From NCBI GenBank assembly GCA_004525465.1, contig SPCN01000024.1, forward strand, positions 1-15,341: a stretch of 15,341 nucleotides of DNA, written 5' to 3'. The notes under the pieces are model-generated. The model was given only the letters and a program-made list of their open reading frames with translations, did no database searches and had not been told where the DNA came from. The stretch comes from Chrysiogenales bacterium (GTDB taxonomy: Bacteria > Acidobacteriota > Aminicenantia > UBA2199). This document shows positions 1-6,510 of the stretch, one piece after another. The position numbers and the translations under genes are program-made. Each line of letters opens with the position of its first letter. Position 1 is the stretch's first letter.

Positions 1-1
1 G

Positions 2-376
2 CTAGAAAGCCAGCCCCTGGCGGTCAAAGCTATCGCCTACGACCTGGTGCTCAACGGCACGGAGATCGGCGGCGGCAGTAAAAGGATCCATGATATCGCC
101 CTGCAGAAGAAGGTATTCCAGATGCTGAATCTGGAAGAAAAGGAGATCGAGGAGAAATTCGGCTTTTTCCTGAACGCCCTGAAATTCGGAGCACCGCCCC
201 ACCTGGGCATCGCCCTGGGTTTCGACCGCCTGCTGATGCTGTTAACCGGAGAGGACTCGATCCGCGAGATCATCGCCTTTCCCAAGACCACGTCATCGCT
301 GTGCCTCTTGACCGGTTCGCCTTCAACCGTTTCCCAGCGCCAACTCGACGAGTTGGGCATTATCATAAAAAAATAA
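2..376 (+). CDS. aspS: Aspartyl-tRNA synthetase, C-terminal part (5' end outside window)
   Basis: This is the last 124 codons of a class II aspartyl-tRNA synthetase, which charges tRNA-Asp (or tRNA-Asp/Asn in non-discriminating forms) in the cytoplasm. The frame is open from base 2. Visible AspRS hallmarks are AYDLVLNGTEIGGGS, the FGFFLNALKFGAPPH segment, class II motif 3 (GIALGFDRL, whose Arg contacts ATP), the IREIIAFPKT stretch and the family's usual tail with LLTGSPSTV and QLDELGI. The protein ends in IIKK at a TAA (374-376). The N-terminal anticodon-binding domain and motifs 1 and 2 lie outside the window, so whether this is a discriminating enzyme cannot be judged. The transporter gene begins 14 bp downstream, with its Shine-Dalgarno just after the stop, so the two are probably co-transcribed. 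Confidence 0.96.
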   Translation, partial: LESQPLAVKAIAYDLVLNGTEIGGGSKRIHDIALQKKVFQMLNLEEKEIEEKFGFFLNALKFGAPPHLGIALGFDRLLMLLTGEDSIREIIAFPKTTSSLCLLTGSPSTVSQRQLDELGIIIKK

Positions 377-390
377 CCCGGAGGTCTTTT

Positions 391-1746
391 ATGAATTCGC
401 CTGAGAGCAAACCCGCACGCTTTCCCGCCACTTTCTGGACGGCCAACACCATCGAGCTGTTCGAACGGGGCGCCTATTACGCCATGGCCTCGTTCGTGGT
501 CATCTACCTGACGGAAAACCTGGGCATGAGTCCTACCTTCGCCACTTTCCTAAATGGCTCGCTCCTTTGGGGGTTGATCTACTTCCTGCCCATTGTCAGC
601 GGCACCCTGGCCGACAAGTACGGCTTCAAGCGCTCCCTGGTCACCGCCTTCATCATGCTTTCCCTGGGTTACCTGGTCATGGGCAATGTGCAGAGTTTCT
701 TGCCGGCCGGGAGCAATTACACCATCCCCGTCCTGCTGGGCATCGTCCTCATCGGCCTGGGCGGCTCGATCGTCAAGCCCTGTATCGCCGGCACCGTGCA
801 GAAGACATCCGGATTGCGCGCCACCCTGGGTTTCGGCATTTTTTACATGGTCATCAATATCGGCTCGATCAGCGGCCGTGGCGTCTCCTATTTCGTGCGC
901 AGCCAGCTGGGCATCCCGGCCATCTTTTTCCCGGTGGCCTTCGCTTTCACCATCGTCGGCCTGCTGATCGTATTCTTCATCTACCGCGAACCCGAATACG
1001 TTTCGGACGGCAAGAAGGACGGCCAGGTCGCTGCCAAGAAAACGCTGAGCCAGGCGCTGCTTGGTATCATCACCGTCCTGCGCAATTGGAAGTTCGTCTT
1101 TTTCCTGTTGGTCATCGGCATGTTCTGGATCCTTTATGTCCAGCTTTACAACCTGATCCCGCTTTTCCTGCGCTGGATCGATCCCCAGGCCCCGGTCGAG
1201 CTCTACACCCTGGTCAACCCGATCATGATCGTCTCCCTGCAGTTGCTCATCACCCGCTTTGCGAAAAAATGGACCCCGGTGCGCTCAATTATTTTTGGTG
1301 TCCTGGTCACCACCGTCGGCATGCTGGTCAACGTGCTGGCGCCCATGCTGTTCGCCGATATTTCGCTGAAAGTTACCCTGCTCCGTTTCGGAAGTTTCCA
1401 TGTCCTGCTGCCGTTGGCCGGGATATTCCTGCTCGTTTCCATCGCTTCCATGGCCCTGGGCGAGATGTTCGCCTCGCCGCGCATCTACGAGTACATCGGC
1501 GCCATTGCCCCCAAGGGACAGGAGGGGCTGTACCTGGGCTACGCCAACCTGCCCGTGGCCCTGGGCTCGATCGTGGGCGCACCCCTGGGCGGCCGCCTGT
1601 TCGAGATCTTCATCGCCAACCCGGTCGCCAAGGGCCAACCGGCCAATCCCATCGCTATTTGGCTGATCGTGGCCGGCATGGGAGTGGTCTCCATGGTGGG
1701 CCTGGCCCTCTACGACCGCTTGCTTATGCATAAAAAACAGGATTAG
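391..1746 (+). CDS. POT/PTR2-family MFS transporter (putative proton-coupled peptide transporter)
   Basis: A 451-residue inner-membrane protein with about 12 hydrophobic segments. It carries the proton-dependent oligopeptide transporter (POT) marks: an ExxER motif followed by two Tyr near the N terminus (ELFERGAYY, E22/E25/R26), a GGSIVKPCI segment near 124-132 that corresponds to the family's G-x-x-x-KP loop, and FYMVINIGS near 151-159, matching the PTR2 FYxxINxGS signature. Known POT proteins use the proton gradient to import di- and tripeptides; substrate specificity here is unknown. A reading frame extends upstream to 301 inside aspS, but the ATG at 391 is chosen because GGAGG (380-384) sits six bases before it and the product then begins with a polar leader before TM1. 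It is about 50 residues shorter than many bacterial POT proteins. No terminator is evident after the stop. Confidence 0.85.
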   Translation: MNSPESKPARFPATFWTANTIELFERGAYYAMASFVVIYLTENLGMSPTFATFLNGSLLWGLIYFLPIVSGTLADKYGFKRSLVTAFIMLSLGYLVMGNVQSFLPAGSNYTIPVLLGIVLIGLGGSIVKPCIAGTVQKTSGLRATLGFGIFYMVINIGSISGRGVSYFVRSQLGIPAIFFPVAFAFTIVGLLIVFFIYREPEYVSDGKKDGQVAAKKTLSQALLGIITVLRNWKFVFFLLVIGMFWILYVQLYNLIPLFLRWIDPQAPVELYTLVNPIMIVSLQLLITRFAKKWTPVRSIIFGVLVTTVGMLVNVLAPMLFADISLKVTLLRFGSFHVLLPLAGIFLLVSIASMALGEMFASPRIYEYIGAIAPKGQEGLYLGYANLPVALGSIVGAPLGGRLFEIFIANPVAKGQPANPIAIWLIVAGMGVVSMVGLALYDRLLMHKKQD

Positions 1747-2058
1747 AAACTAAAAAAAACAAAATCTAGGTTCGAAGTTCGATGTTGTAAGGCCATAAAC
1801 GAGAGAATTCTTAGTTCGGACAGTAGCCAAGGCTACCCAATCGATCACTCGTGGATTTTTTTTCGTTGGTGGATTCCGCTTTTTTTAACGCCTGGGCGGG
1901 TTTAAAACCCGCCCCTACATTAAAAAAACATGTCCATAAGGAAACCGCTCGCCCTTGCCCAAGCGGGTACTCAAGGCCAAACCACACGTTCCCTCAAGTC
2001 GAGGGCTTGCCCGATGATTTTGAAAGCCACACCATGATCATTAATGAATGAAATAAAC
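1747..2058 (+). other. Gap without a recognisable gene; holds a palindromic repeat
   Basis: About 310 bases follow the transporter. They are AT-rich at the start (AAACTAAAAAAAACAAAATC), then contain degenerate TTCGAAGTTCGATGTT-like text, the palindrome at 1894-1914 and a stretch around 1940-2030. Short open frames exist, for example 1851-2051, but its translation over the repeat (AWAGLKPAPT) is just the read-through of the palindrome, and no frame has a convincing Shine-Dalgarno. I see no hairpin with a U-tract that would end the upstream operon. Confidence 0.5.
1894..1914. repeat. Palindromic intergenic repeat (GGGCGGGTTT-A-AAACCCGCCC)
   Basis: A perfect 10-bp inverted repeat with a single central base, followed by CCTAC. 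It would form a strong hairpin in RNA or single-stranded DNA. The sequence matches, from memory, a short element scattered through intergenic DNA of many uncultured bacteria that is often mis-called as a peptide ending in GLKPAPT. Only one copy is present in this window, so dispersal is known only from general experience and is not shown here. It is not followed by a T-run, so it does not look like an intrinsic terminator. Confidence 0.6.
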
Positions 2059-2087
2059 TTGCCTGATTAAAATCGTATTACTATAAT
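2059..2087 (+). promoter_or_regulatory. Sigma-70-type promoter upstream of the short Tat-like ORF
   Basis: TTGCCT (2059-2064), a 17-base spacer and a perfect TATAAT (2082-2087). Transcription would start near 2094, about 20 bases before the CTG at 2113 and just upstream of the GGAG at 2104-2107. The -35 box matches consensus at four of six positions. Confidence 0.5.
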
Positions 2088-2112
2088 TAAACTTATTTAA
2101 TATGGAGCAAGC

Positions 2113-2277
2113 CTGAAGCGGAAAAGCTTTTTAAAGGGCGCTTTGGGAGTAGCGGCGGCAGGAACTCTGATGGGCGCCAGCACCAAGGCCCCGGCTGACA
2201 AACCGGTAAAGGTCGAATTGAAAAGCTCGATCAAGCGCGGTGATCCCCAGTGCCTGATCGAGGTCGACCTCAGCTGA
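2113..2277 (+). pseudogene. Short Tat-signal-like ORF with CTG start; probable remnant of an exported protein
   Basis: A 54-codon frame runs from a CTG at 2113 to a TGA at 2275. It begins (M)KRKSFLKGALGVAAAG-TLMG, which looks like a twin-arginine (Tat) export signal of the KRxFLK type with the first Arg of the pair replaced by Lys; the following 33 residues include KPVKVELKSSIKRGD and end in EVDLS. A GGAG lies five bases before the CTG and a good promoter lies upstream, so the 5' end looks like a genuine gene start whose ATG is now CTG. No other in-frame start sits in the signal region, and nothing recognisable continues after the TGA in any frame. The tail aligns with an untranslated tract at 5218-5280. 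I read it as a decayed or truncated Tat substrate. A functional CTG-initiated peptide is possible. Confidence 0.4.
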
Positions 2278-2346
2278 TCTTTTCGTTCTAAACTTATTGC
2301 CAATCCCTTCCCTTCGGTTAATTTTTGGATTTTTAGCCAATTGCTC

Positions 2347-2375
2347 TTGACAAAGTGAAAATAAAGGACTTAAAT
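2347..2375 (+). promoter_or_regulatory. Promoter for the M4 protease operon
   Basis: A perfect -35 box TTGACA (2347-2352), a 17-base spacer and TTAAAT (2370-2375, four of six matches to TATAAT). The start site would be near 2382, about 30 bases before the ATG at 2414. AAGGAG at 2403-2408 is the Shine-Dalgarno of that gene. Confidence 0.55.
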
Positions 2376-2413
2376 GCACCTTCAATGGTTATAAAAAGCA
2401 TTAAGGAGCAGCA

Positions 2414-3994
2414 ATGAAAAAAATAATTTCAACCACAGCGGTTTTCCTGTTCGTTTTTTCTTCCCTTTTCAGCGCCCATGTGGGCCGGACGTACGTAAAA
2501 TACTTGGATGGGGACGAAGAGAATATATTCAAAGCTCCGCCAATGCCCTTCCCCCTTGGTTTGCTTTCCGGAACCGTGGTTGAGGTTTGTTATTTCAACG
2601 CTGAAATCGAGCGCGGCAATCTACGCTTGCTGCGCATCCAGGACGATCCCTTATCTGGCATAGAGCATCATCGTTATCAGCAATATTTTTCCGGACTGGA
2701 AGTTTTCGGGGGAGAGATCATCCGGCATTTTAAAAACAACGATCTGCAGGAAATCGATGGAGAATACTACTTGATAACGGAAATGGAATTAAAACCATTC
2801 TTGACTCCAGAGCAGGCCACCGATTTTTTCCGGCGCGATCTGAACGATCTTGAACTGGAGGAAAGAGCCGAGGAGATTAAGCTGCTGATCTTCCCGGTCC
2901 GGGACGGCGAAACCCGGCTGGCCTACCGGATCCTCCTGGAAAGAGGTGCTGACTACAGCATGACCGGCTTCATCGACGCCCACAGCGGAGAGACTTTAAG
3001 TCGATATTCCAACATCAAGACCGATACGCTGTCCATCGGCACCGGCATCGGCGTGCACGGAGAAAAACTTAAACTCTCCACAAATTACGAAAATGGCAAA
3101 TATTGGCTGATGGACAAAGGCCTGAACCGGCCCGTTAAACAATACACATACATTCAAAAAGAAAACTATGTATTAACCGATACCGATAATTATTGGGACC
3201 AGGACGGAGTCTCGGTTAGTGTCCACGCGTATCTGGGACTGACTTATAATTATTATTACCAGGTTTTGAATAGACACGGTATTGATAATCATAATCTGAA
3301 CATTAAGGCCGTGATTCATTATCCCGGTGGCAAAGACAATGCTTTCTGGCATTCGCAATATATGATGATGTTTTTCCTGGATCCCGGAGCGCAAGGCTTT
3401 CAAACAGCGGCGGCACTCGACGTCATCGCCCACGAATTCAGTCATGGGGTCACCCAGTTTACTTCCAACCTCGTGTACGCGAATGAATCCGGAGCCTTGA
3501 ATGAATCCTTTTCTGACATTATGGGAACCGCCGTCGAATTCAAGTGGCAGCCGGAAGGCGCCGGTTTTTTAAAGGCCGACTGGTACATAGGAGAGGATAT
3601 TTACAGCAATTATGGCTATTGCCTCAGGAACCTGGCCAATCCCAACGCAGGCGGGTATCCCTGCCACCTATCGCAAAAAGTAAAATTGCCCAATACCCAA
3701 GCCGGGGATTGGGGCGGAGTGCATACCAACTGTACGATATACGGCCATGCTTATTATCTGCTCGCTCATGGGGGGACCAATAAAATTTCCAATATTGCCG
3801 TACCCGGCATCGGAGTGGAGAAAGCCACGAAGATTTTCTACAATGCTTTCACTGGTTATTTGACCCAAACATCACAATTTGTGAACGCGGCGAACGGCTT
3901 ATTGAAATCCGCATCCACTCTTTTCGGTTCGACCAGCAATGAATATCAGCAAACGGTAAAAGCGATGCAGGCCATCGGTTGGATCGTCAACTGA
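2414..3994 (+). CDS. Secreted M4-family (thermolysin-like) zinc metalloprotease with FTP propeptide
   Basis: A 526-residue preproenzyme. Residues 1-20 are a Sec signal (cleavage likely after FSA). Residues about 75-125 hold the fungalysin/thermolysin propeptide (FTP) pattern GIEHHRYQQYFSGLEVFGGE, and about 130-195 look like a PepSY-type propeptide part. The catalytic domain contains HEFSH (H340, E341, H344). The third zinc ligand E364 in ALNESFSD is spaced 24 residues from H340 exactly as H142/E166 in thermolysin; Y355 matches thermolysin Y157, and D432/H437 in DWGGVHTN match D226/H231. All catalytic residues are therefore present. The end (IFYNAFTGYL...AMQAIGW) is the family's C-terminal helical domain. 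The enzyme should be exported, self-process and cleave proteins on the N-side of hydrophobic residues. ATG chosen by AAGGAG five bases upstream. The barrel-protein gene follows after 13 bp. Confidence 0.93.
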   Translation: MKKIISTTAVFLFVFSSLFSAHVGRTYVKYLDGDEENIFKAPPMPFPLGLLSGTVVEVCYFNAEIERGNLRLLRIQDDPLSGIEHHRYQQYFSGLEVFGGEIIRHFKNNDLQEIDGEYYLITEMELKPFLTPEQATDFFRRDLNDLELEERAEEIKLLIFPVRDGETRLAYRILLERGADYSMTGFIDAHSGETLSRYSNIKTDTLSIGTGIGVHGEKLKLSTNYENGKYWLMDKGLNRPVKQYTYIQKENYVLTDTDNYWDQDGVSVSVHAYLGLTYNYYYQVLNRHGIDNHNLNIKAVIHYPGGKDNAFWHSQYMMMFFLDPGAQGFQTAAALDVIAHEFSHGVTQFTSNLVYANESGALNESFSDIMGTAVEFKWQPEGAGFLKADWYIGEDIYSNYGYCLRNLANPNAGGYPCHLSQKVKLPNTQAGDWGGVHTNCTIYGHAYYLLAHGGTNKISNIAVPGIGVEKATKIFYNAFTGYLTQTSQFVNAANGLLKSASTLFGSTSNEYQQTVKAMQAIGWIVN

Positions 3995-4007
3995 ATCAGG
4001 TGCGCAA

Positions 4008-5156
4008 ATGAAAAAGAAATTAATCATCTCCTTCTTGTTTATAACAGCGTGCGTCATGTTTTTGGCCGCGGCAACCAACAATCAAAAAGCACTGGAATTG
4101 ATAAAAAAAGGCAACGAATCGTATCGGGTTCACAAAAATCCAAGCCAAGCTTTTTTGTATTTCAAACAGGCGGTCGATCTGGCTTCCGGCCGGATCAAAG
4201 TTGATGCCTTGCTGAAAACTGCGTATATGTCCCATTGGCAGGGCAATAAAATCCCGATTTACCAAAATTTCATCAAAGAAGCCCTGAAAATCGATCCCGA
4301 AAAAAAGATCGAACCGACAGAATACCGGAGCTCATTCAGGCAGATTTTCAATGATATTAAAAACCGGGAAAATATCATAAAAAAACCGGCCGCACCTAAA
4401 GCGATCTTAGCCCCGCCGCGGCTCTCCATAAAAAAAGCGGCCGAAAAAAACACAAAAAAACAAATACCGCAGAAAGCAATAACGGCCAAACAATCTAAAT
4501 ATTTCATGAAGATTTCCTATGCCATGGGCATGGCCGGCTCGGATCAGAACCAGTCCTGGTCGGAGGCGCTCTACGGTGAAAACAGCGATTACAGCATCAC
4601 GAGCAAGATGGGAAATAGTCAGAATTTTAACCTGGGTTGCGGCTACAATATAAGCAGAGCTATCGGCATCGGCCTGGGTGCGATTATTCAATCCAACGAC
4701 CTCGACGCCACCGTCAACGCCAGCGTGCCCAGCCCCTGGGTATTCGATTCCCCGCGCAGCGCCTCCACCACCTACGCAACCACGCTAAAGTCCAATATTT
4801 TTTACCTGGACTTCATTTACAAGCTCATTTTCAGCAAGCTCAACCTAAATTTTTTTGCCGGACCGGCATATTTCAATTCCAGCACGGAAGTCATCAACGC
4901 CATCGAGATCCAGGATGTGTTTCCGAATGATACCGTGACCATTTCGCTCGCCACCGAAAAAGTCAAGAAAAACAGCTTAGGCTTCAGTGGCGGCCTGGCT
5001 CTGAATTTTTTCTTCAGCAGCCACCTGGGAGTTTTCGTTGAAGGCCGCTACCTGTCCGGCAGCGGCACCTTCACACCGACTACACAAACCGTGCCCGGCA
5101 TCAAGCTCACGCTAGGCGGAATGAATGTCGGGGCAGGCCTGATTTTTCAGTTTTGA
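4008..5156 (+). CDS. Exported TPR-like/beta-barrel outer-membrane protein, function unknown
   Basis: A 382-residue protein not recognised as a named family. Residues 1-22 are a signal peptide (lysines, then a hydrophobic core, ending LAAA). An ITAC at 12-15 resembles a lipobox, but hydrophobic residues after the Cys argue against a lipoprotein. Residues about 25-120 look helical and TPR-like (ALELIKKGNESYR, AFLYFKQAVDLA, FIKEALKIDPEKK). Residues about 122-163 form a Lys/Ala/Pro-rich linker. From about 165 to the end, alternating strands with Gly and aromatic residues (ISYAMGMAGS, FNLGCGYNIS, GVFVEGRYLSG) and a terminal Phe (GLIFQF) fit a small outer-membrane barrel of the OmpA/OMP_b-brl kind. 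The start is 13 bp after the M4 protease stop with only a weak Shine-Dalgarno, suggesting co-transcription. It could anchor or assist the protease at the cell surface; that link is inferred from position only. Confidence 0.75.
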   Translation: MKKKLIISFLFITACVMFLAAATNNQKALELIKKGNESYRVHKNPSQAFLYFKQAVDLASGRIKVDALLKTAYMSHWQGNKIPIYQNFIKEALKIDPEKKIEPTEYRSSFRQIFNDIKNRENIIKKPAAPKAILAPPRLSIKKAAEKNTKKQIPQKAITAKQSKYFMKISYAMGMAGSDQNQSWSEALYGENSDYSITSKMGNSQNFNLGCGYNISRAIGIGLGAIIQSNDLDATVNASVPSPWVFDSPRSASTTYATTLKSNIFYLDFIYKLIFSKLNLNFFAGPAYFNSSTEVINAIEIQDVFPNDTVTISLATEKVKKNSLGFSGGLALNFFFSSHLGVFVEGRYLSGSGTFTPTTQTVPGIKLTLGGMNVGAGLIFQF

Positions 5157-5213
5157 GTGAGCGAAAGGAAAACACAACAGACAGATGACACGCAATTGAT
5201 TTTTACTTAGCGC

Positions 5214-5241
5214 CCGGATCGATTATGGTAATCCGATCCGG
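5214..5241. repeat. 28-base hairpin (CCGGATCG-ATTA stem, one-base bulge)
   Basis: CCGGATCGATTA is followed by TGG and then TAATCCGATCCGG, giving a 12-bp stem with a single bulged C and a 3-base loop, 57 bases after the barrel gene stop. The following bases (TGCGGCGACC) are not T-rich, so this is not a standard intrinsic terminator. It could be a 3'-end stabilising structure or a palindromic protein site, or be incidental to the remnant tract it overlaps. Confidence 0.5.
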
Positions 5242-5280
5242 TGCGGCGACCTTATGTTCACCATAGTGGTTGACCTCAGC
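5218..5280 (+). pseudogene. Tract similar to codons 34-54 of the Tat-like ORF at 2113 (possible gene fragment)
   Basis: Reading from 5218 gives IDYGNPIRCGD...IVVDLS. Aligned without gaps to 2212-2274 (VELKSSIKRGD...IEVDLS) there are eight identical residues of 21, several conservative changes, and 37 of 63 identical bases by my hand count, with a shared GACCTCAGC at the end. No start codon precedes it in frame after the TGA at 5197. It may be a fragment of a paralogous gene or a diverged repeat. Confidence 0.3.
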
Positions 5281-5440
5281 ATATCTTTACTTTTTTTATT
5301 CCCCTACCCTTATCACTGCCAATTTTCGGAGCACGTGAGAAAAATATCGGAAAAACTGATAAAATGATGGGACACATTCTCAATATGGAACATCGGCGTC
5401 CAGGGAGGTAAGCCATGGGGCTTTTTACATTCTCGCACAA

Positions 5441-5470
5441 TTGGCTCTGGCGATCCGATTGCTTTATAAC
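5441..5470 (+). promoter_or_regulatory. Possible promoter for the reductase gene at 5546
   Basis: TTGGCT (5441-5446), an 18-base spacer and TATAAC (5465-5470). Matches to consensus are four of six and five of six. A start near 5477 would leave a leader of about 70 bases before the ATG at 5546, which has a strong GGGAGGA five bases upstream. Confidence 0.35.
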
Positions 5471-5545
5471 TGCCAGAATTGAATTCATGATCACCGACAT
5501 CAGCGCTCATCAGAACCACGCAATCGGAGGTATGGGAGGAAACAG

Positions 5546-6217
5546 ATGAAAGTCATCATGCATAGTTCAATCAGCCTGGACGGCTCCCTGCTCGGTTTCG
5601 AGGTCGACATGGCCGCGCACTATCGCATCGTGGGGAGCTACAAGGCCGATATTCATCTTATCGGCTCGAACACGGCCATCGAGGGTCTGAAGTTGTTCTC
5701 GGTACGGATACCGAAAGAACAAGACAAGGACTTCATCAAGCCCAAAAGGGACAGAAAACTGCCGTTGTGGGTCATACCCGACACGGCCGGCAAGCTGAAA
5801 GGAAAGCTTCACGCCCTGCGGCGCTTCGACCTTTGCCGCGACATCGTTATCCTCACGGGCAATTTGACCCCCAAGGGATACCTGCGCTACCTGACCGAGC
5901 GCAACTACGACTGGCATTACATGGGCAACCGGCCGTTCGAATATGCCCACGTGCTCGAGCTGCTGGCCAAGGAGTACAGAGCGAAAACCGTACTGACCGA
6001 CACGGGGAAAACCCTGAACGGCATTTTGCTTAACAGCGGCCTTGTGGACGAGATCAGCTTGCTGGTGCATCCCCTGATCGTCGGCAAAAAACCATTCCCC
6101 CTGTTTGATGATATCAGGGCTGATGTAGAATTGAGCCTGAAGAAAAGCAAATCCCTGGGCAAAAGCCGATTGTGGCTGGTCTACAAGGTGATACGGCCGG
6201 GCAAGACCGGGAAATGA
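5546..6217 (+). CDS. RibD C-terminal/dihydrofolate-reductase-like family protein
   Basis: A 223-residue soluble protein of the RibD_C fold, the NADPH-dependent reductase domain first seen in riboflavin synthesis and common in stand-alone 'DHFR family' proteins. Visible family features are the N-terminal VIMHSSISLDGSLLG, the LIGSNTAIEGL segment (nucleotide-binding region), a central VILTGNLTPKGYLRYL helix, and the C-terminal LTDTGKTLNGILLNSGLVDEISLLVHPLIVGK, typical of the family's last strand-helix-strand. There is no deaminase domain, so it is not a full RibD, and it lacks classical FolA motifs, so a true dihydrofolate reductase role is unlikely. The natural substrate is unknown. The start is set by GGGAGGA at 5534-5540. 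The DUF3795 gene begins 13 bp after the stop, so the two probably share a transcript. Confidence 0.85.
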   Translation: MKVIMHSSISLDGSLLGFEVDMAAHYRIVGSYKADIHLIGSNTAIEGLKLFSVRIPKEQDKDFIKPKRDRKLPLWVIPDTAGKLKGKLHALRRFDLCRDIVILTGNLTPKGYLRYLTERNYDWHYMGNRPFEYAHVLELLAKEYRAKTVLTDTGKTLNGILLNSGLVDEISLLVHPLIVGKKPFPLFDDIRADVELSLKKSKSLGKSRLWLVYKVIRPGKTGK

Positions 6218-6230
6218 GGGAGTAGCCAAA

Positions 6231-6467
6231 ATGAAAATCGGAGTCTGCGGCATCGCCTGCGAGAAATGCCCACTGATGATACAAAAAAAGTGCCCGAATT
6301 ATCCCCAAGGGTGTGTGCCCAAGGAAAACAAATTCTGCAAGATCGCGACCTGCGCCTTTGAAAAAGGCATCACCATGTGTTTCGCCTGCCCGGAATTCCC
6401 CTGCGAAACCACCAAAGAAGGGCCGATCGCCTTCGGCTATTGCCAGTATATTTCCGGGAAGAAATGA
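6231..6467 (+). CDS. DUF3795-like cysteine-rich small protein
   Basis: A 78-residue cytoplasmic protein with 11 cysteines (positions 6, 10, 13, 21, 28, 36, 41, 50, 53, 58 and 71). The arrangement CGIACEKCP near the start, then CKIATCAFEKG and CFACPEFPC, is the typical DUF3795 pattern. The clustered Cys pairs suggest bound zinc or an iron-sulfur cluster; no biochemical function of the family is established to my knowledge. The Shine-Dalgarno GGGAG lies right after the upstream stop, fixing the ATG at 6231. The length is at the short end for the family, but the core is complete. It is probably co-transcribed with the reductase gene upstream; the PhzF gene follows after 43 bp. Confidence 0.85.
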   Translation: MKIGVCGIACEKCPLMIQKKCPNYPQGCVPKENKFCKIATCAFEKGITMCFACPEFPCETTKEGPIAFGYCQYISGKK

Positions 6468-6510
6468 CAGCCCGCAGTTACTGTGAATTAATAAGATTCG
6501 GAGGACACAT

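Larger units (their letters stand above)
5157..5545 (+). other. Gap without an intact gene; hairpin, gene-remnant-like tract and possible promoter
   Basis: About 390 bases between the barrel gene and the reductase gene. Three things stand out: a hairpin at 5214-5241, a tract at 5218-5280 that aligns in codon phase with 2212-2274, and a possible promoter at 5441-5470. Open frames of 44-74 codons exist on both strands, including 5415-5549, but none has both a Shine-Dalgarno and recognisable protein character. No terminator with a T-run follows the hairpin. Confidence 0.45.

Noticed and set aside
567..1733. Long alternative frame (388 codons) inside the POT transporter gene
   Set aside because: Its translation is Arg/Pro/His-rich without domain character, as expected for a shifted frame of a GC-rich gene, while the true frame has clear POT motifs and a Shine-Dalgarno.
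1851..2051. 66-codon frame containing AWAGLKPAPT
   Set aside because: The only recognisable part is read-through of the palindromic repeat; no ribosome site.
5415..5549. 44-codon frame (MGLFTFSHNW...) ending at the start of the reductase gene
   Set aside because: GGGAGG precedes the ATG at a slightly wide distance, but the product has no family likeness and the overlap with the next start is a chance ATGA; evidence too thin.
5567..6253. 228-codon antisense frame over the RibD-like gene
   Set aside because: It mirrors a well-supported plus-strand gene; no ribosome site and no recognisable family.
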